Assembly (NCBI GenBank): GCA_035551675.1
Contig: DASZMV010000093.1
Location: 14,899 to 78,898 of the forward strand
Origin: JAFECT01 sp035551675
Lineage (GTDB): Bacteria > Pseudomonadota > Alphaproteobacteria > Caulobacterales > Caulobacteraceae
Direction of reading: 5' to 3'
Length of the DNA stretch: 64,000 nt
Of this stretch, positions 1 through 8,091 are shown one piece after another. Each line of letters starts with the position of its first letter. The stretch's first letter is position 1. Under the pieces are notes generated by a model that did not search any database, had not been told where the DNA came from, and saw nothing but the letters and a program-made list of their open reading frames with translations. The translations under genes were made by a program, and so were the position numbers.

Positions 1-738
1 GGCGTCGGAAAGCTTGCGTCCGGGAAGGCCGTTCGCCGCCTGCCAGTCCCACACCGCCAGCGCATGGCCCCAGGTCCGGTTCACCACTGGCGCGCCGATC
101 AGCACCCCGTCGTAGTCGTCCGGATAGTATTGCGCCTCGATCAGGCCCTCCTGACCGCCGGTGGAACAGCCGGTGTAATAGGCCCGCCGCGGCTCCGCGC
201 CATAGAAGGCCTTGGCGATCGCCTTGCCGGTCACCGTCATCACGTGGGTCGAGCGGAAGCCCCAGTCCTTCCACTTCTGCGGATGGCCGATCAGCGGGTC
301 GCCGTTCAAGGGCGTCGCGGGCGCCGTCCCCATGTCGGTGCCGGCCGTCGCATAGCCGCGGCGCAGGCCCGCGATCATGCCGGGATAGCCGAGCGCCGCA
401 ATCCCCGCGAAGCCGCCGCTGCCGTTGCCGTGAAAGACGCCCGCCCAGTGCTCGTCCGGCAGCCAGACCTCGACCGCGATGTCGGAGTCGGGCGCGCTCT
501 TCACCTCGGCGATCACCCGGCAGAAGGCGGGGAGTTCGGAATGCTTGACCTTGTCGGGCCCGACGAAGGCGCCCGCGGCGACCGGGGTCGCGCTCCTTAT
601 GACGGTGTCGGCAAGCCGGAGCTGCGCAAGATTTTCACATCGCCCCGCCGCCAGGGCGGGCGACGCGACGGCCATGGCGACCACGGACGCGGCGCCGGAC
701 AGGATGAGCCGGATCGAGCGGTATTCACGGTTCCTCAT
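1..738 (-). CDS. Tannase/feruloyl esterase family protein, partial (C-terminal part off the left edge)
   Basis: Translating the minus strand gives an open frame of 246 codons that runs off the window start. It opens with a Sec signal peptide (MRNREYRSIRLILSGAASVV, then an ALAAG cleavage region). The body is typical of tannase/feruloyl esterases: WLPDEHWAGVFHGNGSGGFAG, YATAGTDMG, and the nucleophile elbow GCSTGGQEGL with the catalytic Ser. The family hydrolyses ester bonds of phenolic or other carboxylic esters outside the cytoplasm. The acid and His of the triad lie beyond the window. The start at 738 has GAAGGG about 7 bases upstream; an in-frame ATG at 765 is possible. The substrate cannot be predicted. 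Confidence 0.85.
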   Translation of the reverse strand, partial: MRNREYRSIRLILSGAASVVAMAVASPALAAGRCENLAQLRLADTVIRSATPVAAGAFVGPDKVKHSELPAFCRVIAEVKSAPDSDIAVEVWLPDEHWAGVFHGNGSGGFAGIAALGYPGMIAGLRRGYATAGTDMGTAPATPLNGDPLIGHPQKWKDWGFRSTHVMTVTGKAIAKAFYGAEPRRAYYTGCSTGGQEGLIEAQYYPDDYDGVLIGAPVVNRTWGHALAVWDWQAANGLPGRKLSDA

Positions 739-818
739 CGCGGACCCTTCACTCACTAGACGCATAGTGAAGAGAGCAGCTTAGACCGCCCGGCCGCAGG
801 TTCAATCCCCGCATCCTA

Positions 819-1517
819 TCAGGAGGTCGCGAAGGCGTAGTGCTGGGCGCCGATGGGTAGCCAGGCGAGCCACGGCTCGACAGGCCGCAAGGCGGCGAGC
901 GCGTGGGGGAAAAAGCCGGTGTAGGTGACGCCGACCTCGGCGAACCCGGCCTCGCGCAGTCGCGACTTCAGCACCGGCCCAGGGATCAGAACGGCGTTCT
1001 CATCGAACGGACAGGTGGCGACGATGTAGCGCGTCACCGGATTGACCGGGTTGTGCTCGAACACCATCAAGACGCCGCCCGGACGCAACAGTTTGCGCAG
1101 GCGCGCAAACAGCTCGACGTGCCGGTCCGCGTCGATGTGGTGGAACACGCAGGCGGTGAAGATCAAATCGAATCCGCCGGGCTCCAGTGGCAGATCCCCG
1201 ACGCCGGAATAAAGCACGCGCCGCCCGAGTTCGGGATAGCGCTCGCGCGAAATCTCGAGGCTGCGCTTCGACACGTCGATCGCAGTCAGGGCGGCGTCGG
1301 GAAAAGCGCGGGCCAGGTGCGGCAGCGACGCCCCGACGCCGGAGCCGAAATCGAGGATCGAGCGCGGTTCTGGCCGCTTCTCGCGGGTCCAGCGGCGGCG
1401 CAGTTCGTCGATCTTATAGCGCGCGAAGAAGTCGGGCTTTTCGCCGCTGACCTTCAGGTTTTCGGTGTGGATCGCCAGATATTCGTCGGCGAACTTGTCG
1501 AACTCAGCGGCTTCCAC
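819..1517 (-). CDS. Class I SAM-dependent methyltransferase
   Basis: A 232-residue cytoplasmic methyltransferase. Motif I (ILDFGSGVGASLPHLA) binds S-adenosylmethionine, followed by the acidic AIDVSKRSLE loop and a motif resembling FDLIFTACVFHHI. The GTG start at 1517 was chosen because it overlaps the end of the upstream glycosyltransferase by 14 bp, which implies translational coupling; an upstream start at 1559 would lengthen the overlap. With the GT2 gene it probably modifies a lipid-linked sugar or glycan, but the acceptor is unknown. The family also includes small-molecule methyltransferases, so only the general reaction is safe. Confidence 0.8.
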   Translation of the reverse strand: MEAAEFDKFADEYLAIHTENLKVSGEKPDFFARYKIDELRRRWTREKRPEPRSILDFGSGVGASLPHLARAFPDAALTAIDVSKRSLEISRERYPELGRRVLYSGVGDLPLEPGGFDLIFTACVFHHIDADRHVELFARLRKLLRPGGVLMVFEHNPVNPVTRYIVATCPFDENAVLIPGPVLKSRLREAGFAEVGVTYTGFFPHALAALRPVEPWLAWLPIGAQHYAFATS

Positions 1518-2493
1518 CCAGCGCCTCCAACCGCGGCTTGGATTCCTCACGCCGCTCACCGCCGATTTCTTCGTCGACCAGATAGAGCGGGCGGCCCTTC
1601 ACCTGCATGAAGATGCGGCCGAGATAGGCGCCCATGATGCCGAGACACGCGAACTGCACCGTCGCGAAGAAGATCATGATCAGCGCGAGGCTGGTCCAGC
1701 CCGGCGCCGCGCGTCCGACCACGAACCCCGCCACCACATAGACCGCCAGGCCCACGCCCGCGAGCGCACCGACACCCGCCATGAAACCCGCCAGCCGCAG
1801 CGGCCAGGTCGAAAAGCTGGTTACACCCGCTATCGCAAGGCGGAGCATCTTGCCGAAGGTGTAGTTGGTCTTGCCCGCGAAGCGCGCGTCGCGATCGTAG
1901 TTGACCTCGGCCTGCACCCCGCCGAGCCAGGCGACCATCCCGCGCAGGAAGCGGTCCTGTTCCGGCATCTCGTTCAGGCGGTCGACGATGCGGCGGGAAA
2001 TCAGGCGAAAGTCGCCGGTGTCTTCCGGGATTTCCACGTCCGACACCAGGCGCAGCAGGCGATAGAACAGGTGCGCGGTGGCGAGCTTCATCGCGCTTTC
2101 CGACGCACGCCGGCGACGGCGCGCATAGACCACGTCGGCGCCCGCATCCATCTTCGCCATCAGTTCGCCGAGCAGCTCAGGCGGATCCTGCAGGTCGGCG
2201 TCGATGATCATGACCCGCTCGCCCGCCGCGCGGGCCAGACCCGCGGTCACCGCCAGCTGGTGGCCATGGTTGCGCGACAGGTTCAGGCCCACCACCCGCG
2301 GATAGGTCGACGCCAACGCCCGGATGCAGGCCCAGGTGTTGTCGCGCGAGCCGTCATTGACCAGGATCAGCTCATAGTCCTCGCCGACCACGGCCTGGCA
2401 CGCCGCCGTCGTCCGCCGGACGAATTCGGGCAGCGACGCCTCCTCGTTGTAACAAGGCGCGACCACCGACAGAGCTGGCTTTGATCCGTTCAT
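1504..2493 (-). CDS. Family 2 glycosyltransferase with two C-terminal membrane helices (DPM1/GtrB type)
   Basis: A 329-residue protein starting MNGSKPALSVVAPCYNEE, the classic GT2 opening. The nucleotide-sugar site is visible as LILVNDGSRDNT and IDADLQDPPE (DxD-like), and the acceptor/catalytic region as YARRRRR and DTGDFRLISRR. Two hydrophobic helices near residues 230-300 place it in the inner membrane. Such enzymes move a sugar from a nucleotide donor to polyprenyl phosphate. The ATG at 2493 fits the family length and has a GGGGA element just upstream; the open frame continues to 2703 but the extra 70 residues look non-coding. It overlaps the downstream methyltransferase. Confidence 0.88.
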   Translation of the reverse strand: MNGSKPALSVVAPCYNEEASLPEFVRRTTAACQAVVGEDYELILVNDGSRDNTWACIRALASTYPRVVGLNLSRNHGHQLAVTAGLARAAGERVMIIDADLQDPPELLGELMAKMDAGADVVYARRRRRASESAMKLATAHLFYRLLRLVSDVEIPEDTGDFRLISRRIVDRLNEMPEQDRFLRGMVAWLGGVQAEVNYDRDARFAGKTNYTFGKMLRLAIAGVTSFSTWPLRLAGFMAGVGALAGVGLAVYVVAGFVVGRAAPGWTSLALIMIFFATVQFACLGIMGAYLGRIFMQVKGRPLYLVDEEIGGERREESKPRLEALGGSR

Positions 2494-2911
2494 GCCGTCC
2501 CCAAGGGCTTCAGAACTCGCCCGAGCATAGTCCACCCAAGCCCGGACGGGTGCGCGCGGATTGTCGCCGTTTTGTCCCAAGGGTTTGTTAACCGACACAA
2601 ACCCAAAAAACAGAACAATCAGAACCGTGTAGTCCGCGCATGCCGCCCACGACGCCCGCCTTTCCGGCTTGGCAGCGCGACCTCGCCCTGCTCGGCCTGG
2701 CAAGCTTCACGGCCTTTGCCCTCGCCATTGTGGCGAAACCAACCTTCAACGACGACACGTTCGGAGGCTGGCTGATTCGGCGCCCGGCGGCTCGTCGACG
2801 GCTGCTCCGGCATGCACGGCGACGATTCGAGTGGGCGTTCGTGCAAGCACGGCCCAACGCATTGACCGCCGCCGCATCGACGCCTACCGCAATCGGAAAA
2901 CCGGAAGCGCC
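2494..2911. other. Divergent intergenic region with a possible gene remnant
   Basis: This 418-bp gap separates the leftward GT2 gene from the rightward membrane-protein gene and must hold both promoters. A plus-strand open frame at 2640-2915 begins with a hydrophobic, protein-like stretch (LALLGLASFTAFALAIVAKP) that turns into low-quality Arg/Ala-rich sequence. It may be a decayed N-terminus of a membrane protein or chance coding. No clear terminator or operator was seen. Confidence 0.35.
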
Positions 2912-4714
2912 ATGAAACTCTCCAAAGTCCCGGACTTGACGCCGAACAAGATTCTGATCGGCACGGCGCTGGTCGTCACCGCGATCATCACGGTGGTCTG
3001 GACCATCCAGCAGCACGGCCTTCGCGATAATCTCGGCGACACCGACGATGCGATGCGTCTGGTGCTGGTGCGCGACCTGATGCACGGGCGCGGCTGGTAC
3101 GACCAGCTGGTCACGCGACTACAGCCGCCGGAAGGCGTCTACATGCACTGGTCGCGCCTGGTCGACGCGGGGATCGCGGGCGTCACCTGGCTGTTTCGAC
3201 CCTTCATGTCGCAGGATAACGCCGAGTATTGGATGCGCCGCGTCTGGCCGGCGCTTTGGACCTTCCCCGCCATTGGCGGCGCGCTTGCAATTTCACGCAG
3301 GCTCGGCGGCTCGACCGCGATCCTGGTCATGGCGGTGATCGCCGCCACCAACGTCCAGATCTACGAACAATTTCATCCCGGCCGCATCGACCATCACAAT
3401 ATCCAGATCGTGATGACTCTGATCGCGGCGGCGTGCGCCATGGGTGTTGTCGATCGCGGGCGCTGGGCGATCGTCGCGGGCGTGGCCACCGGGCTCGGAC
3501 TCGCGGTCGGCATTGAAGCCATGCCCTTCCAGGCCCTGATCGGCGCGAGTTACGCCTTGCGTGCGGCCTTCGACCCGGCCGATGCGAAGACAGCGCGCAA
3601 CTACGGCGGCGCGCTTCTGCTGTCCACGCTGTTCTTCTTTGCGCTCGAGACGCCGCCGTCGCGCTGGGGGCTGTCGTTCTGCGACGCGCTCGGATGGAAC
3701 CTGGTCGCGGGAGTCGTCGTGGCCGGCGCCGGACTGGCGGCCTTTGCGCAATGGGGCGTGCGCTATTCGCGCACCGTGCGCCTTGTCATGTTGGGCGTGC
3801 TCGGCGTCGTCAGCGCGGGCGTCTATCTCGGCCTGCATCCCGGCTGCGTGCGCGGTCCGTTCGGCGCGGTCGATCCGCGCGTGGTGCCGTTCTGGTTCTC
3901 CAATATCCAGGAGCTGCTATCCTGGCCGCAGTTGCTGCGCTCGCAGTTCGATACGGGGCTGCCGTCGGTAACGGCAGGGGTGATGTCGGCGGCGGCGGCG
4001 ATCTATCTCCTGTGGCGCCGGCGCAAGGCGCTCGACCAGGCCACGCTGCTGGCCTGTGCGGCGACCTTCTTGGCCACCGCGGCGTCGTACCATGCGTTCC
4101 GGATGCAGGACTACGTCTTCTGGCTCGGCTTTCCGGTGCTGGCGACGGCACTCGCGGACCTGTCGGAGCGCTGGCTCAGGGGGCTCGCAATCCCGACCGT
4201 GGTCGCGGCCATGCTGATTTCACCATTCGCGATCGGCCAAGCCGGCGACTCGGTGGCCGCCGCGATCAATCCGAAGCTGAAGACCGTCTATTCGGCCCCC
4301 AACCGGCTGAGCTGCGTGGTCCGGCCGTCCTACAGGCGCCTGGCATCACTTCCGGCCGGGGTGGTGCTCTCCGAGATCGACTTCGGTCCGTACATTCTCG
4401 CCTACACGCCGGACTCCGTGTTGGCTGCGCCGTACCACCGGATGTCCTGGGGCATTCTCTCGGCGCATGAGGCCTTGGACGCGCCGCCCGCGGCGGCTGA
4501 GCAGAAGGTGCGAGCGCTGAACGTCGCCTACGTCGTCGAGTGTCCGGCCTACATCCTGCGCACCGGGCCCCAGAGCTTCGAAGCCGGACTGCGCAAGGGC
4601 AATGTGCCGGCCTGGCTGAAGCCGCTGTCGGCGCCCAACGAGCCGCTGCAAATCTATCAGGTTCTGCCCCCGGCCAAACCGGCCGTCAGGCCAACCGAAC
4701 CGCGGTCGAAGTAA
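2912..4714 (+). CDS. Multi-pass membrane protein, STT3/GT-C-like
   Basis: A 600-residue integral membrane protein with roughly a dozen hydrophobic segments and a soluble C-terminal third. After the first helix comes NLGDTDDAMRLVLVRDLM, an acidic loop like the first periplasmic loop of GT-C enzymes. Later, GRIDHHNIQIV resembles the DHH-type motif of STT3/AglB oligosaccharyltransferase-like proteins. Related alphaproteobacterial proteins are often poorly annotated. I infer a lipid-linked-sugar-dependent transferase working with the GT2 and methyltransferase across the promoter gap. The start MKLSKVPDL is preceded by GGAAGCGCC. Its last 29 bp overlap the convergent XRE gene. Confidence 0.7.
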   Translation: MKLSKVPDLTPNKILIGTALVVTAIITVVWTIQQHGLRDNLGDTDDAMRLVLVRDLMHGRGWYDQLVTRLQPPEGVYMHWSRLVDAGIAGVTWLFRPFMSQDNAEYWMRRVWPALWTFPAIGGALAISRRLGGSTAILVMAVIAATNVQIYEQFHPGRIDHHNIQIVMTLIAAACAMGVVDRGRWAIVAGVATGLGLAVGIEAMPFQALIGASYALRAAFDPADAKTARNYGGALLLSTLFFFALETPPSRWGLSFCDALGWNLVAGVVVAGAGLAAFAQWGVRYSRTVRLVMLGVLGVVSAGVYLGLHPGCVRGPFGAVDPRVVPFWFSNIQELLSWPQLLRSQFDTGLPSVTAGVMSAAAAIYLLWRRRKALDQATLLACAATFLATAASYHAFRMQDYVFWLGFPVLATALADLSERWLRGLAIPTVVAAMLISPFAIGQAGDSVAAAINPKLKTVYSAPNRLSCVVRPSYRRLASLPAGVVLSEIDFGPYILAYTPDSVLAAPYHRMSWGILSAHEALDAPPAAAEQKVRALNVAYVVECPAYILRTGPQSFEAGLRKGNVPAWLKPLSAPNEPLQIYQVLPPAKPAVRPTEPRSK

Positions 4715-5102
4715 GCACCGTGGGCGAGGTGGTTACCGCCTCGCCGTCGGCGTCGGACGCGAACAGGATTCCCGCCGCCCGGAACGCCCGCAGAATTCGA
4801 GCGGCCGTATGGCCTGACGCCCGCAGCTCGCCCTCGACCGCTTCGATCCGGGCCACCGTCGGCGCCGCGACCCCGGCATAATTCGCCAGATCCTTTTGAG
4901 TCCAGCCGAGCAGGGCCCTGGCCGCCTTGATCTGTCGCACCGAGACCCCTGCCCCGATGCGACGCGATCGGCGGCGCCCGGAAACGGGCTCGCCCTCCGA
5001 ACGGTTGTCCCGTTCGTCGCTCAGCAGGGAGTCAGGACCGAGGCCCTGTTCCGTCGCCGTCAATATGAAGTCCCCCAGCTCGGCGTACGCCTGTGCGCGC
5101 AA
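4686..5102 (-). CDS. XRE-family helix-turn-helix transcriptional regulator
   Basis: A 138-residue DNA-binding protein. A linker of about 50 residues precedes a Cro/CI-type HTH (SVRQIKAARALLGWTQKDLA, then GVAAPTVARIE, roughly residues 53-90), ending in a segment like RILRAFRAAGILF. Single-domain XRE regulators of this form are common in alphaproteobacteria, and the target is unknown. The proposed start is TTG at 5102 with GGGGG about 5 bases upstream; a later start would not change the HTH. It is convergent with and overlaps the STT3-like gene. Its promoter gap (5103-5205) contains two copies of the ATACCCA palindrome found at the pilus promoters. Confidence 0.75.
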   Translation of the reverse strand: MRAQAYAELGDFILTATEQGLGPDSLLSDERDNRSEGEPVSGRRRSRRIGAGVSVRQIKAARALLGWTQKDLANYAGVAAPTVARIEAVEGELRASGHTAARILRAFRAAGILFASDADGEAVTTSPTVLTSTAVRLA

Positions 5103-5150
5103 TAACCCCCACGCGCGCAGGCATGGGCCGCTATTCGAAGGTTAATAGCA

Positions 5151-5183
5151 ATGCCCTAGGTTGGGTATCTAAGGATGGGTATG
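5151..5183 (-). promoter_or_regulatory. Two operator-like copies of the ATACCCA motif upstream of the XRE gene
   Basis: Read on the minus strand, 5169-5151 is GATACCCAACCTAGGGCAT, nearly the same as the 19-mer upstream of flp at 18209-18227. A second half-like copy (CATACCCATCCTT) lies 14 bp away at 5183-5171, and another GGGTAT half lies at 5195-5200. Position and arrangement suggest regulator binding sites for the XRE promoter. Confidence 0.55.
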
Positions 5184-5205
5184 CGGCGGGCGCAATACCC
5201 AAAAA

Positions 5206-6540
5206 TCAGCGCGCGATAGCGGCGGGATCGGCCGGCATCGGCAGGTTATTGATCGCGAACTTCTCGTAGAACTTCGGGCGCAAACCCGTTGAAACGAAAC
5301 GCCCCTGGACCTTGCCGTCGGCGCCCAGACCGGTCTGGTCGAAGCGCATGAGTTCCTGGATGGTGACGATCTCGCCTTCCATACCCACGATTTCCTGGAT
5401 CGTGACAAGCCGCCGCGAGCCGTCGCCCATCCGTCGCAGGTGAATCACCAGGTCGATGGCGCTGGCGATCTGCGAGCGGACGGTCCTGAGCGGGATGTCG
5501 ATCCCGGCCATGCCGACCATCTGCTCGAGGCGCGTGAGGGCGTCGCGGGGGGAATTGGCATGAACCGTGGTCATGGAGCCGTCGTGGCCGGTGTTCATGG
5601 CCTGGAGCATGTCGAAGGCCTCGCCGGCCCGGACTTCGCCCAGGATGATCCGGTCAGGCCGCATGCGCAGCGCATTGGTCACCAGGTCCCGCTGGGTCAC
5701 CCGGCCCATGCCGTCCAGGTCCGCCGGCCGCGTTTCCAGGCGAACCACGTGGCGCTGCTGCAGCTGCAGTTCCGCCGCGTCCTCGATGGTGACGATCCGC
5801 TCGCGCGCGCCGATCGCGCGGGACATGGCGTTGAGCAGCGTGGTCTTGCCGGTGCCCGTGCCGCCCGAGATCAGGACGTTCAGCTTGGCCTTCACCACGC
5901 CGGACAGGAGGTCGGCGACGCCGCGGGGCATGGTCATGTTGGCGACCAGGCGATCGAGGTCGAAGGGCACGTGGGCGAACTTACGGATCGAGAGCTGACC
6001 GCCGTCCACCGCGATCGGGGGGACCACGGCGTTCACCCGCGAACCGTCGGGCAGGCGCGCGTCGACCAGGGGGTGGGCCGCGTCGATCCGGCGGCCGATC
6101 TTCTCGGCGATTCGTTGCACCACCCTGAGCAGGTGCTGCTCGTCGTTGAACCGGACGTCGGTGAGCTCGATCAGGCCTTCGCGCTCGACGTAGACCTCGT
6201 CACAGGTGTTCACCATGATGTCGCCGACGCTCGGGTCGGCCAGCAGCGGGTCGAGCGGGCCGAAGCCCAGAAATTCGCTCATCAGGTCGTCGAGCAGCAT
6301 TTCACGCTCGGGCGGCTTCACCATGGGCGTCTGGCGGGCGATGGCGGCTTCGCAGGTCTGGCGCACGACCTCGCCGCGACGGTCCGCGGGATGGCGCTCC
6401 AGGGCGCGCGGACTCAGGCGCTCGGCAATGTCATCGTAGATCTGGACCTTCAGCCGGATGTAGGCAGGCGTCTTCGGCGGCGTCGAGGGCGTACGCTCGG
6501 CGCCGGGCGCGTCCGGTGCATCGAAGGAATGCCGCGTCAC
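5206..6540 (-). CDS. CpaF/TadA-type secretion ATPase, second copy
   Basis: A 444-residue hexameric type II/IV secretion ATPase that powers Flp pilus assembly at the inner membrane. It has the CpaF N-terminal domain (SEFLGFGPLDPLL, DGSRVNAVVPP), Walker A GGTGTGKTT (residues 226-234), the Asp box around IVTIEDAAELQLQQ and Walker B/His box RIILGEVRAGEAFDMLQAMN. Start GTG at 6540. Its size and motif positions match the main CpaF at 12412-13755, but the C-terminus differs (ends LPMPADPAAIAR). It lies at the distal end of the same minus-strand cluster, after a 124-bp gap. It may give a second motor for an alternative or retraction state; this is inference. Confidence 0.9.
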   Translation of the reverse strand: MTRHSFDAPDAPGAERTPSTPPKTPAYIRLKVQIYDDIAERLSPRALERHPADRRGEVVRQTCEAAIARQTPMVKPPEREMLLDDLMSEFLGFGPLDPLLADPSVGDIMVNTCDEVYVEREGLIELTDVRFNDEQHLLRVVQRIAEKIGRRIDAAHPLVDARLPDGSRVNAVVPPIAVDGGQLSIRKFAHVPFDLDRLVANMTMPRGVADLLSGVVKAKLNVLISGGTGTGKTTLLNAMSRAIGARERIVTIEDAAELQLQQRHVVRLETRPADLDGMGRVTQRDLVTNALRMRPDRIILGEVRAGEAFDMLQAMNTGHDGSMTTVHANSPRDALTRLEQMVGMAGIDIPLRTVRSQIASAIDLVIHLRRMGDGSRRLVTIQEIVGMEGEIVTIQELMRFDQTGLGADGKVQGRFVSTGLRPKFYEKFAINNLPMPADPAAIAR

Positions 6541-6664
6541 GATTAGACCCGCCCTTCCAGCTCAGGGGGGCGTATGCCGGGGCGCGGTTTCGCGCCTCAG
6601 AAGCTCCCCCCGCAGGAGACTGGACTCGTTCCGAACTTAGCGCAAACGCTTACTGCGGCACGCC

Positions 6665-7573
6665 TTACCCTGCCTTGGGTAGGGAGGGTCGGGTTCGCAC
6701 ATAAACCAGAGCCGTCACCAGGGCGAGGCAGAGCGCCTCGATCCCCACGTCCGACCAGTCGAGGCCGCTCGTGTGCTGGCTGAAGATCCCTGGCGCGCCC
6801 TTGAAAACGTCGCTGCTGGAGACCACCACCACCGCGCTCCAGAGATTGTTGACCAGATGCATGCCGAAGCTGAAGGCGAGGCCGCCCAGGCGGATGGCGA
6901 TCAGGGTGCTCGCGATGCCGAAACAGCTCGCAGCCGCGGCCGAGATCAGCCCGTCCGGCGGATTGCCGAGGTGGACCGAACCGAACATCAGGCCGGACAG
7001 GAGCGCGGTCGCAATCGGGTTCTTGGTCGCGAGCAGCCATCCCTGGGCGATCCAGCCCCGGAACATGAACTCCTCCGCGAAGGTCTGGATCGGGAGGCCC
7101 AGGATCGCGACCAGGGCCAGCGACGCCGTCGCGGGCGAGAAAGTCACGGTGAAGCCCTTGGGGTCGAGGACCCAGTCCAGGAGCCCGCCTGCGGCAATCA
7201 GCGCCAACCAGACTCCGGCGCCCGCCGCGAAGGTCCCCCAGCGCCAGCGGCCCACCAGATCGCCGAACCGCTTGCCCTGGAGCCAGAGCGCCGCCAGCCA
7301 GAGGCCGACCAGGTAACAGCCGAACATGGCGCCGGCGAACAGGAAGAAACTGATCGGGTCGCTCGGCTTCTGCATCAGGTCCATCAGATGCTGAAGCACG
7401 GTCGGGGCGGCGACGCCGGTCTGGCGCATGAGCGCCACGGTGAGCGCGACGCAGACCACGATCTGCAGCAGCAGCGCGAGGACCAGGGTCAGCAAGCCGG
7501 TGAGAATCCAGAAGTACCAGCGGGTGCGGCCGCGGCGGGCATAGTCGAGAAGGCTCGGCGCGGTGTCGGGCAT
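6665..7573 (-). CDS. CPBP (CAAX-like) family intramembrane metalloprotease
   Basis: A 302-residue membrane protein with about eight hydrophobic helices. The CPBP signature is intact: EEFMFRGWIAQG supplies the Glu-Glu and Arg of motif 1, and FGSVHLGN supplies the His of motif 2. Family members cleave or bind peptides within the membrane and are often linked to processing of small exported peptides. The ATG at 7573 lies 5 bp after the stop of the prepilin peptidase gene, so the two are surely co-transcribed. A role in maturing or clearing Flp pilin or another Tad component is suggested only by context. Confidence 0.85.
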   Translation of the reverse strand: MPDTAPSLLDYARRGRTRWYFWILTGLLTLVLALLLQIVVCVALTVALMRQTGVAAPTVLQHLMDLMQKPSDPISFFLFAGAMFGCYLVGLWLAALWLQGKRFGDLVGRWRWGTFAAGAGVWLALIAAGGLLDWVLDPKGFTVTFSPATASLALVAILGLPIQTFAEEFMFRGWIAQGWLLATKNPIATALLSGLMFGSVHLGNPPDGLISAAAASCFGIASTLIAIRLGGLAFSFGMHLVNNLWSAVVVVSSSDVFKGAPGIFSQHTSGLDWSDVGIEALCLALVTALVYVRTRPSLPKAG

Positions 7574-7578
7574 GATCC

Positions 7579-8091
7579 TCAGAGCGCGTTGAAGGACGGC
7601 ATCGGATAGTGCTGGAGCTGCGCCCAGACCGTAACGACGCCGCCGATGGCGATCGCCACTCCGTACGGGATTCCGCGGCCGAAGTCTCCCTTGCCCTTCA
7701 TTGTGAACATCACCAGCGCCCGCTTCGGCCGCGTCGCCAGGCTGACCGCGGCGATGCCGCCGCCCGCGAACACCGTCGCCAGGGTGAACAGGATCAGGCC
7801 GCCCATGCCGACGAACAGCGCCGTGGCGGCGAACAGCTTGGTGTCGCCCGCGCCGATGATGTTGAAATAGTAGAGCGCGAAGGTGACGACGAAGGCGATG
7901 CCGCCCGCCTCCAGCGCAGACACCAGGGTCGATCCGCGCTCGAGGATCGCCGACACCACGAACAGCGCCAGCACCGCAAGCACACACAGGTTGGGAATGC
8001 GGCGGTCCTTGATGTCGCTGACCGAGGCCCAGATCAGGAGGCCCGCCAGCACCGCCGCGACCGCGTAACGCGCGATATCAATGAGCGCCAT
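7579..8091 (-). CDS. cpaA: Prepilin peptidase CpaA (A24 family, TadV-like)
   Basis: A 170-residue, mostly hydrophobic aspartic protease that removes the short leader of Flp pilins and TadE/TadG pseudopilins at the inner membrane. Both catalytic Asp motifs are visible: WASVSDIKDRRIPN (Asp26) and the GxGD motif GAGDTKLF (Asp83). It lacks the methyltransferase domain, as is normal for CpaA/TadV. Its start overlaps the end of the upstream TPR gene by 14 bp. It should process the 59-residue Flp at 17838 and probably the several TadE/TadG proteins at 23-28 and 39-44 kb, since no other A24 peptidase is seen in the window. Confidence 0.92.
   Translation of the reverse strand: MALIDIARYAVAAVLAGLLIWASVSDIKDRRIPNLCVLAVLALFVVSAILERGSTLVSALEAGGIAFVVTFALYYFNIIGAGDTKLFAATALFVGMGGLILFTLATVFAGGGIAAVSLATRPKRALVMFTMKGKGDFGRGIPYGVAIAIGGVVTVWAQLQHYPMPSFNAL

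Noticed and set aside
795..818. GGTTCAATCC looking like a tRNA T-arm
   Set aside because: The flanking bases do not pair into a T-stem, and there is no room for the rest of a tRNA between the two coding regions.
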